Positions 1 through 4,166 of a stretch of 7,638 bases of DNA are shown here, one piece after another. Position 1 is the stretch's first letter. Each line of letters begins with the position of its first letter. A model generated the notes under the pieces. The model was not told the origin of the DNA and ran no database searches. It saw nothing but the letters and a program-made list of their open reading frames with translations. The DNA comes from Elusimicrobiota bacterium (GTDB lineage Bacteria; Elusimicrobiota; Elusimicrobia; UBA1565; UBA9628). Location of the stretch: NCBI GenBank assembly GCA_023249695.1, contig JAHFCD010000091.1:1-7638 (forward strand), in the 5' to 3' direction. The translations under genes were made by a program, and so were the position numbers.

Positions 1-311
1 TGCGGCTGGCGCTCGCGGCCGCCTATAAGATCGCGGGGGGGCATCTGTTCGCGGTGGAGCTCACGAACGGCCCGCGCGGGGCCGGCACGGACGTCGGCTT
101 CGGCGGCGAGTATCAGCCCGTAAAAGACTTCTTTCTGCGCGCCGGCTACACCACGCTCAACGCGGCGGCCGAGGGCGACGGCTTCGACGCCGCCCGCGGC
201 CTCACCTTGGGCCTGGGCTATCGGGGGACGCGCTGGAGGCTCGACTATGCCGCCGTGCCGATGGGCGAGCTCGGAACCGCCCACCGCTTCAGCTTCGGCT
301 CCCGCTGGTGA
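1..311 (+). CDS. C-terminal part of a putative PorV/PorQ-type outer-membrane beta-barrel protein (5' truncated)
   Basis: The reading frame is open from base 3 to the TGA at 309-311, giving 102 visible residues; the start is left of the window. What is seen: alternating hydrophobic/polar strands with many Gly and aromatic residues (LFAVELTNG, FFLRAGYTTL, LTLGLGYRG, WRLDYAAVP), and a C-terminal strand RFSFGSRW that ends in an aromatic residue, as expected of a BAM-recognised outer-membrane barrel. The pattern LDYAxVPxGxLGxxHRxSxG near the C-terminus resembles the end of PorV/PorQ-like (UPF0164-type) proteins; this is recognition from memory, not a search. Such proteins sit in the outer membrane, some of them as accessory parts of secretion systems, but the role here is not determinable. 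The gene converges on the next gene and is followed by a strong hairpin. A run of seven G at 35-41 lies inside the frame. Confidence 0.6.
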   Translation, partial: RLALAAAYKIAGGHLFAVELTNGPRGAGTDVGFGGEYQPVKDFFLRAGYTTLNAAAEGDGFDAARGLTLGLGYRGTRWRLDYAAVPMGELGTAHRFSFGSRW

Positions 312-321
312 AAGCGGGCGG

Positions 322-352
322 CGGCGGCCCGGGCGCGCGCCCCGGGCCGCCG
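322..352. terminator. GC-rich perfect hairpin between convergent genes, possible bidirectional terminator
   Basis: The arms 322-333 (CGGCGGCCCGGG) and 341-352 (CCCGGGCCGCCG) are perfectly complementary over 12 bp with a 7-nt loop. The hairpin begins 11 nt after the stop of the outer-membrane protein gene and ends 13 nt before the stop of the gene on the other strand, the classical place for a shared terminator. Neither strand has a T-tract after the stem, so it is not a textbook intrinsic terminator. It may act as a transcript 3'-end stabiliser or a U-less terminator. Confidence 0.5.
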
Positions 353-365
353 AGACGGGGGTCGA

Positions 366-650
366 CTAAGGCTGAACCTTGAAGAGGCGGGGCTGGGTGA
401 CGAGCAGGGAGCCGTCCGCTTCGATCACGCGGGACACCGCGATATGCTCGCCCTGGGCCTGAGCGGTCCAATCGAACCACCAGTGGCCGTCGTCCTTGCG
501 GCAAGGCTTCCAATCCCCGTCGTCGATCGAGAGGCGGACTTCCTTCGCGCCCGAGGGAGCGGAGATGCGGAAGCTGTAATCGCCGGTCGCGATGGTCTCG
601 CCCGGATTCGGATAATCGATGCCGACGGTCTTCAGTGGCGCTTGGATCAT
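366..650 (-). CDS. Small Trp/Cys-rich putative Ig-like (E-set-like) protein, paralogue 1
   Basis: A 94-aa protein of unknown function. The start is the ATG at 650 because AAAGGAG stands about 6 nt upstream; the longer open frame to 737 has no such site and adds residues without similarity to the paralogues. Seen: VGIDYPNPGE near residues 9-18, a beta-rich pattern, then VRLSIDDGDWKPCR (38-51) and HWWFDW (56-61), followed by GEHIAVSRVIEADG. The last block resembles the end of bacterial Ig-like or sulfite-oxidase-dimerisation-like domains, where a 'V.SIDGG.W' strand pair precedes 'G.H...R..D..G'; this is resemblance only. It is clearly paralogous to the proteins at 3320-3700 and 3700-3990, with W47, C50, R51, W57 and D60 retained or nearly so. 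There is no signal peptide or membrane segment, so it is probably cytoplasmic. It lies last in the AhpD-like/Dps series but may also have its own promoter (-10-like TACAAT at 713-708). Confidence 0.85.
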   Translation of the reverse strand: MIQAPLKTVGIDYPNPGETIATGDYSFRISAPSGAKEVRLSIDDGDWKPCRKDDGHWWFDWTAQAQGEHIAVSRVIEADGSLLVTQPRLFKVQP

Positions 651-678
651 GGTGTCTCCTTTGAACGATAAGCCCCGA

Positions 679-693
679 CGACGGATGCCGTCG
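679..693 (-). other. Short perfect hairpin in the leader of the Ig-like gene
   Basis: CGACGG (679-684) and CCGTCG (688-693) pair over 6 bp around the triloop ATG. It lies between the -10-like box and the ribosome-binding site of the gene starting at 650, so it would sit in the 5' untranslated RNA. It could stabilise the leader or be chance; there is no T-tract to make it a terminator for Dps. Confidence 0.3.
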
Positions 694-707
694 AATTCAG
701 GCGACCT

Positions 708-713
708 ATTGTA
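708..713 (-). promoter_or_regulatory. Possible -10 box (TACAAT) for the Ig-like gene
   Basis: Read on the minus strand the sequence is CCTACAATAGG, with TACAAT one base from the TATAAT consensus, 58 nt upstream of the ATG at 650. No convincing TTGACA-like -35 is present 16-18 nt upstream. The CCTA(C/T)AAT core matches the box in front of the CBS gene, but the 13-mer found in front of that gene is absent here. Confidence 0.35.
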
Positions 714-773
714 GGCATGACGGAGGATATTGGCCATTGCCGCGCGGTCACGGTCAGGTAGCGGAGTTGTGTC

Positions 774-1241
774 TTATTCGAGCAGGCTTCTCAGCATCCA
801 GGCGGTCTTCTCATGCACCTCGATGCGGGCCGCCAGGAGATTGACGCTCGCTTCGTCGTGCGCCTGCTGGGCGTCCGGCAGGATCGCGCGCGCGGTTCGA
901 GCGGCGGCCTCGTGGCCCGTCAGCAGCCTCTGGATCATCTGGCGCGCGGGAGGGGCGCCGGACTCGTCCGGGATCGAGGACAGCTTGTCGAACTGCGCGT
1001 AGGACGCGGGCGCCTTGACGCCCAAGGTGCGAATGCGCTCGGCGAGGCCGTCGACGGCCAGCCACAGCTCGTTGTACTGCGTCTCGAACATCGTGTGCAG
1101 CGTCTGGAACATGGGGCCGGTCACGTTCCAATGGTAGCCGTGGGTCTTGAGATACAGGCCGAACGTGTCCGCCAGCAGGCGCGAAAACCCCGCGGCGATC
1201 TCCAGGCGCACCTTCATCGGCATCTCGGTCCTCGCCTTCAT
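774..1241 (-). CDS. dps: Dps-family DNA-binding ferritin-like protein
   Basis: A 155-aa protein of the Dps family: these form hollow dodecamers that oxidise Fe(II) with H2O2, store the iron and in many species coat DNA during starvation. The diagnostic helix is present: [11 protein letters not shown] followed by LHTMFE and [13 protein letters not shown]. Counting from this start, the ligands that correspond to E. coli H51, H63, D67, D78 and E82 are H37, H49, E53 (Glu for Asp), D64 and E68, so the intersubunit ferroxidase site looks intact. I chose the ATG at 1241 because GGGAGG lies 8 nt upstream. The frame stays open upstream to a TTG at 1292 and beyond, right to the amber stop of the preceding gene, so a longer N-terminus is possible. 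The N-terminus has a few Lys/Arg ([12 protein letters not shown]), which may contact DNA. It follows the AhpD-like gene by 81 nt on the same strand, probably as one oxidative-stress transcript. Confidence 0.93.
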   Translation of the reverse strand: MKARTEMPMKVRLEIAAGFSRLLADTFGLYLKTHGYHWNVTGPMFQTLHTMFETQYNELWLAVDGLAERIRTLGVKAPASYAQFDKLSSIPDESGAPPARQMIQRLLTGHEAAARTARAILPDAQQAHDEASVNLLAARIEVHEKTAWMLRSLLE

Positions 1242-1322
1242 GGTCGTGGCCTCCCAGTCGAGCTCTCGAAGCGTCTCGTCCACCCGGCGCAACGCCTCGG
1301 CCAGCGGGCCTCGCTCCCGCCG

Positions 1323-1865
1323 CTAATCCGCCGGGACGCGCACCGCGGGGAAATCGAGCTTCGTCTCGGCCACGTGGTTGCAGTAATTGGTGAAGATGTT
1401 CATGGCGGTCGAGGCGACGATCTCCAGCACCGCGGCGTTTCCGAAGCCGGCCGCCTTCAGGGCCGAGACCTCCGCGTCGCTGACCCGGCCGCGCTTCTGC
1501 ACGAGCGTCTTGGCGAAACGAAGCGCCGCGAGCGTCTTCGGGTCGGTGGATTCGCCTTCCTGGGCGTGCAGGAGCTCCTCTTCGTCGACCTTGAGGTTCT
1601 TGCCCATCGCCGTGTGCGCGGAGAGGCAGTATTCGCTGTCGTTGGCCGACGCCACCGTCACGGCCAGCAGCTCGCGAAGCCGGTTGTCGAGCGAGGTCTG
1701 GGACAGCGCGTCGTTCAGGCGCAGATAGGCGGTCAGCACCGCCGGGGAGTTGGCCATCGTCGCGTGGAGGTTGGGCACGCGTCCCATCTTGCGCTGCACC
1801 GCGTCGAGCTGCTCTCTCGTCTTGCCCGCCGCCTTCGACAAGTCCGCCGTCGGAATCCTTTGCAT
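1323..1865 (-). CDS. Carboxymuconolactone decarboxylase / AhpD-like peroxidase-related protein with SxxC motif
   Basis: A 180-aa all-alpha protein of the AhpD/CMD superfamily. AhpD proteins reduce peroxides or recharge peroxiredoxins through a CxxC-x3-H site with an upstream Glu. Here E65 stands 12 residues before the motif, as in mycobacterial AhpD, and the motif reads ND-S77-E-Y-C80-L-S-A-H84: the second Cys and the His are kept, the first Cys is Ser (codon AGC). The C-terminal NYCNHVAETKLDFP (160-173) is the typical end of the 'peroxidase-related enzyme' subgroup; C162 there is a possible extra thiol. The length fits that subgroup. The start ATG at 1865 has GGGAG about 7 nt upstream. It is the first gene of the leftward series ahead of Dps, divergent from the CBS gene across about 200 bp. 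Without the CxxC pair, classical disulfide cycling is doubtful; a one-cysteine mechanism or a non-peroxidase role is possible. Confidence 0.9.
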   Translation of the reverse strand: MQRIPTADLSKAAGKTREQLDAVQRKMGRVPNLHATMANSPAVLTAYLRLNDALSQTSLDNRLRELLAVTVASANDSEYCLSAHTAMGKNLKVDEEELLHAQEGESTDPKTLAALRFAKTLVQKRGRVSDAEVSALKAAGFGNAAVLEIVASTAMNIFTNYCNHVAETKLDFPAVRVPAD

Positions 1866-1945
1866 GATTTTCTCCCGTGGTCACCGTGGTTTAAGCCGGG
1901 AGCTATGGTAGCGCAGACCGCGTTGACCGTTCCGTACCAATTCGA

Positions 1946-1997
1946 TGACGCAAATGGGACGCGCCCGGCCGTGCACGATCAGCCCATCATTGCGTTA
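1946..1997. repeat. Imperfect inverted repeat (operator-like dyad)
   Basis: ACGCAAATGGG at 1948-1958 is complementary to CCCAT (1983-1987) plus TTGCGT (1990-1995), with two unpaired bases (CA) in the right arm; T1946-A1997 and a G-T pair extend it. That is 11 Watson-Crick pairs plus the extension around a 24-nt spacer. Its place between two divergent starts is that expected of an operator or a DNA-looping site, but no regulator is identified. Confidence 0.4.
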
Positions 1998-2005
1998 CAC
2001 GGCCT

Positions 2006-2037
2006 CCATAGCGGCGAGGCGGGCCGGCGCCTATAAT
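2006..2037 (+). promoter_or_regulatory. Promoter of the CBS-histidine kinase pair
   Basis: A perfect TATAAT (2032-2037) preceded by CC, 29 nt upstream of the ATG at 2066. There is no TTGACA at the usual spacing; instead CCATAGCGGCGAG (2006-2018) lies 11 nt upstream of CCTATAAT. The same 13-mer and a CCTAT box recur upstream of the Ig-like gene at 3320, with comparable spacing to the start codon, which suggests that this block is the recognised element. Confidence 0.6.
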
Positions 2038-2065
2038 CGAAGCGAGGCCCGCGCGGAGGTGGATG

Positions 2066-2497
2066 ATGAGCGTCAGAGAACGGATGACGGTCGATGTGGA
2101 GGTCGTGGACCGGGACGCGTCGCTCTATGAATGCGCCTATATCATGAAGTGCGCCGGCGTCGGCAGCCTGCCCGTGGTCGACGAGGAGACGGTCGTGGGC
2201 GTCATCACCGACCGGGACATCGTCGTGAGGGCCCTCGCCGAGGGGCTCGATTGCATGGGGACCAAGGTCCGCTTCGTGATGACGCCCGATGTGGTCACCT
2301 GCCCGGAGGACGCGGATATTAATGAAGCGCACCGGCTCATGTCCGTCCATCGGGTCGAGAGCCTCGTCGTCGTCGACGAGGAGGGGCAGCTGGCGGGCAT
2401 TCTCGCGGAATCCGACCTCGCGGAGCGGGGCGGCGAGCCCGACGCGGCGGTCCTGGACGACGAGGCCGGCGCCGTCGAGGCGACGCGTGCTCAGTGA
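2066..2497 (+). CDS. Two-CBS-domain protein
   Basis: A 143-aa protein made almost wholly of a CBS pair (Bateman module). CBS1 spans about residues 1-57 with VGSLPVVDEE and GVITDRDIVVRA (45-56), the T-D-R-D at 48-51 being the usual ribose/phosphate-contacting motif. CBS2 spans about 68-120 with VMTPDVVTC, VESLVVVDEEGQLAGILAESDL. The acidic tail (DDEAGAVEATRAQ) lies outside the fold. CBS pairs bind adenosine nucleotides, SAM or similar ligands and usually regulate a partner. I chose the second of two adjacent ATGs: GGAGG at 2055-2059 is 6 nt from 2066 but only 3 nt from the ATG at 2063. The stop overlaps the start of the histidine kinase gene by 11 nt, so the two are translationally coupled, and this protein is the likely ligand-sensing partner of that kinase (inference). 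Confidence 0.95.
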   Translation: MSVRERMTVDVEVVDRDASLYECAYIMKCAGVGSLPVVDEETVVGVITDRDIVVRALAEGLDCMGTKVRFVMTPDVVTCPEDADINEAHRLMSVHRVESLVVVDEEGQLAGILAESDLAERGGEPDAAVLDDEAGAVEATRAQ

Positions 2498-3263
2498 AGC
2501 CGCCGCCCGCGTCCGCGAGCGCGGGGCGCGGGGTCCCGCGGCGGGCCCGGAGGAGGCCGCGCGCCTCGGCTTCCTGATCCACGATCTGCGCAGCGCGCTG
2601 GCGCGCGTCTTCGCGGCCCGCGCCCTGATGCGGAAATCCGCGGGGGGCGCCGACGCGCTGCTGGACCGAAGCCTGGATCATATGAGGATGATGCTCGAAC
2701 GCGCCTACGCCGGAGTCCGCCTCCAAAAGGCCCGGCCGGCGCTTGCCCGCCCCGTCTCCGTGCTCGAGGCGGCCTCGGACGTCGCGGCCGGCGCCGTCAA
2801 CGACGCCCGCCGGAAGGGCGTCACGCTGTCCGTGCGCGTCGCTCCTCGTCTCGTGGTCGACGCCGACGCCCAGTATCTTGAGTCCGCGCTGACGAGCCTG
2901 GTGCAGAACGCGATCAAGTTCACGAAGCCCGGCGGAAGCGTATCGCTGCGAGGCTTCGAGAAGGAAGGGGCCGTCGTTCTTGAGGTCCAGGATCAATGCG
3001 GCGGGCTTCCCGGGGGCGCGATCGACGAGCTTTTCGACGTCTTCATGCAAAAGGGGCCGGAGCGCTCCGGCCTGGGGCTTGGGCTGGCGCTCGCCCGTCG
3101 CGCCGTCGGGCTCAACAACGGACGGCTGACGGCGCGGGATATCCCGGGAAGGGGCTGCGTGTTCGCGATCGCGCTGCCGGTTTCGCGCGCGCCGGCGCGG
3201 AGAGTTCACGCGCGGCGCGGTCCGTCACGGCACGGACACAATAGGCTGACCCGGACGCCATAG
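2487..3263 (+). CDS. Small soluble sensor histidine kinase (HisKA-like + HATPase_c), no own sensor domain
   Basis: A 258-aa protein starting at GTG 2487, with GAGG (2477-2480) 6 nt upstream. Seen: an H-box FLIHDLRSAL with H32-D33 as probable phosphoacceptor and base; a two-helix dimerisation region to about residue 85; then a GHKL ATPase with N-box VQNAIKF (N141), G1 box D169-Q-C-G-G-L-P, the loop ELFDVFMQKG, and G2 box SGLGLGLALARR (194-205). The G1 box has Cys at the first Gly position, a variant I recall from other kinases, so activity is plausible. There is no PAS, GAF, HAMP or membrane segment; the sensory input probably comes from the CBS protein whose gene overlaps it. The last ~25 residues are rich in Arg and His and lie outside the ATPase fold. 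No response regulator is encoded nearby, so the phosphate acceptor is unknown. The TAG stop falls inside the promoter-like 13-mer of the next gene. Confidence 0.9.
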   Translation: MLSEAAARVRERGARGPAAGPEEAARLGFLIHDLRSALARVFAARALMRKSAGGADALLDRSLDHMRMMLERAYAGVRLQKARPALARPVSVLEAASDVAAGAVNDARRKGVTLSVRVAPRLVVDADAQYLESALTSLVQNAIKFTKPGGSVSLRGFEKEGAVVLEVQDQCGGLPGGAIDELFDVFMQKGPERSGLGLGLALARRAVGLNNGRLTARDIPGRGCVFAIALPVSRAPARRVHARRGPSRHGHNRLTRTP

Positions 3264-3292
3264 CGGCGAGCGGTCGCCGGGGCCTATCCTAT
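3258..3292 (+). promoter_or_regulatory. Promoter-like element of the Ig-like gene pair, copy of the CBS-gene promoter
   Basis: CCATAGCGGCGAG at 3258-3270 is identical over 13 nt to 2006-2018 and is followed 12 nt later by CCTATCCTATCGG (3283-3295), compared with 11 nt and CCTATAATCG at the CBS gene. Downstream the two leaders keep the same layout (TCG, about 17 nt, GCGGAGG, start). The -10 candidate here is TATCCT (3285-3290), weaker than at the CBS gene. The element overlaps the histidine kinase stop codon. Confidence 0.5.
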
Positions 3293-3319
3293 CGGTGCGC
3301 GCGAACGCGGAGGGATCAC

Positions 3320-3700
3320 ATGAGACGAGCGGAAAAATCGGGCAGCGGACTGGTCCAGGCGGGGGCGGCCGCCCGGCCGTCGCCGGTCATGAGCTTCAAG
3401 CTGTGGGATACCTTCGGGGCGACCGACGTGGCTCCGGAGATATCGGTGGAGCATCCCTTGATCGGGCAGCGCAGCTATTTCCCCGAGAGCGAGTATCGCG
3501 TGCTGGACGACTCGCGCGAGGGCCTCGAGATCTCGATCGACAGCGGCGCATGGCGCCCCTGCCGCCGCGTCGAAGGCTGCTGGTCGTACGATTGGACGGG
3601 CTATCAGGCCGGACGGAGCCAGGCCGTCGTTCGGGTTCGCCCGCGCGGCGGCGACAAGGAGCCGCGCCGCACCTGCCTGTTCGTCGTGGACCTGCCGTGA
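3320..3700 (+). CDS. Small Trp/Cys-rich putative Ig-like (E-set-like) protein, paralogue 2
   Basis: A 126-aa protein of unknown function. The ATG at 3320 has GGAGGG 5 nt upstream. The first ~38 residues (basic, Ala/Gly-rich, then SFKLWDTF) have no counterpart in the paralogues and do not form a signal peptide. From VAPEISVEHP on it matches the family: LEISIDSGAWRPCR (69-82), then GCWSYDWTGYQAG (86-98), then a strand-rich tail ending FVVDLP. Conserved with the copy at 366-650 are the Ser-Ile-Asp strand, W78, C81, R82, W88, D91 and W92; the second Trp of the WW pair is Ser. Extra Cys at C87 and C119. The stop TGA overlaps the next start (ATGA), so it is translationally coupled to paralogue 3. 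It has its own promoter-like element but may also be read through from the CBS/kinase genes. Confidence 0.85.
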   Translation: MRRAEKSGSGLVQAGAAARPSPVMSFKLWDTFGATDVAPEISVEHPLIGQRSYFPESEYRVLDDSREGLEISIDSGAWRPCRRVEGCWSYDWTGYQAGRSQAVVRVRPRGGDKEPRRTCLFVVDLP

Positions 3701-3990
3701 TGAGCGGCGCGCCGGCGGCCGGGCCGCGCGTCGAGGTGACCTATCCCGGAGAAGGGGAGGCGGTCGCCGCGTCGCGGTGCCGTCTCCTCATCGACGCGCC
3801 CGACGGCTGCGTGGAGATCGCGCTCGACTCCGAAGGCTGGTGCTCGTGCCGTCACGGCGACGGCTACTGGTGGTTCGACTCCTCCGGCCTCGAGCCGGGA
3901 TGGCATCAGGCCCTGATCCGGTGCGAGGGCGCCCACGGCGGCGAGGCCGCTCAGCTCACCCGGCGTTTTCTGGTCCTGGAGGAGTCATGA
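3700..3990 (+). CDS. Small Trp/Cys-rich putative Ig-like (E-set-like) protein, paralogue 3
   Basis: A 96-aa protein of unknown function, starting at the ATG that overlaps the preceding TGA. Family layout: VEVTYPGEGE (11-20), a strand pair, VEIALDSEGWCSCR (38-51) and DGYWWFDSSG (54-63), then GWHQALIRCEG and a final strand RRFLVLEES. W47, C50, R51, W57, W58 and D60 occupy the same positions as in the 94-aa copy at 366-650, and DG(H/Y)WWFD is shared with it, so these two are closer to each other than to paralogue 2. The usual W(K/R)PCR is changed to WCSCR, giving a CxC pair. Cys is frequent (C27, C37, C48, C50, C75), which would fit a reducing cytoplasm or metal binding. No signal peptide. It is followed by another ATGA overlap. 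Confidence 0.85.
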   Translation: MSGAPAAGPRVEVTYPGEGEAVAASRCRLLIDAPDGCVEIALDSEGWCSCRHGDGYWWFDSSGLEPGWHQALIRCEGAHGGEAAQLTRRFLVLEES

Positions 3991-4166
3991 AGGGTGGCAT
4001 CCCCGCCGCGCCCGCCCTCGCCGCCGAGGCCGAGTCCCGGCCCGGCGCCCGCTTCAGCGTCAGCCCTCCCGACGAGCAGGGCAACCGGTTCATCACGGCT
4101 TTGGGCGACGACGGCGCTCCGGTGCCGGCCAATATCCCGACGGATTTCGACCGCGAGGGCGCTTAG
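3987..4166 (+). CDS. 59-aa protein of unknown function, end of the Ig-like gene series
   Basis: I do not recognise this protein. The ATG at 3987 overlaps the previous stop (ATGA), and GGAGG at 3978-3982 stands 4 nt upstream, which is the main evidence that it is translated. The N-terminal half is Ala/Pro/Glu-rich and probably disordered; the second half (FSVSPPDEQGNRFITALGDDG, broken here as FSVSPPDEQ and GNRFITALGDDG, then APVPANIPTDFDREG) looks ordered and acidic, without Cys or Trp and without resemblance to the Ig-like core. Its TAG overlaps by 4 bp the TAA of the convergent CheB/CheR-kinase gene. A chance open frame cannot be excluded, but the site and the coupling favour a real gene. 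Confidence 0.6.
   Translation: MKGGIPAAPALAAEAESRPGARFSVSPPDEQGNRFITALGDDGAPVPANIPTDFDREGA

Larger units (their letters stand above)
1866..2065. promoter_or_regulatory. Divergent control region between AhpD-like and CBS genes
   Basis: About 200 bp with no gene. It must hold the promoters for both directions. Rightward, TATAAT at 2032-2037 is a perfect -10. Leftward, the minus strand reads GGAACG, 17 nt, then TACCAT (centred near 1910-1935), a weak candidate promoter about 40 nt before the AhpD-like start. The middle holds an imperfect dyad (1946-1997) and an overlapping shorter inverted repeat with 7-bp arms (GGCCGTG 1967-1973, CACGGCC 1998-2004). Confidence 0.6.

Noticed and set aside
651..737. 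Longer start at 737 for the 94-aa Ig-like protein
   Set aside because: The ATG at 650 has a strong AAAGGAG, the extra 29 residues have no match in the paralogues, and the extension would run through the -10-like box.
1242..1292. TTG at 1292 as the Dps start
   Set aside because: No well-spaced ribosome-binding site; GGGAGG before the ATG at 1241 is much better. Kept open as an alternative.
1323..1325. Amber codon recoding (TAG read as an amino acid)
   Set aside because: TAG also ends the 94-aa Ig-like gene, the CBS-linked kinase and the 59-aa gene at sensible places, so TAG is an ordinary stop here.
811..1884. 357-codon open frame on the minus strand
   Set aside because: A shifted frame over the same two genes, whose true frames carry the Dps and AhpD motifs; the product is low-complexity Arg/Gly/Ala.
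813..2036. 407-codon open frame on the plus strand
   Set aside because: It lies antisense to the Dps and AhpD-like genes, is rich in Arg/His/Gly without domains, and arises from high GC content.
2362..2381. 8-bp inverted repeat in the CBS gene
   Set aside because: It follows from codons for Val-Val-Val-Asp-Glu-Glu (GTC/GAC/GAG runs) in the conserved CBS2 strand.
2337..3209. 290-codon open frame on the minus strand
   Set aside because: Antisense to the CBS and histidine kinase genes, with no recognisable domain.
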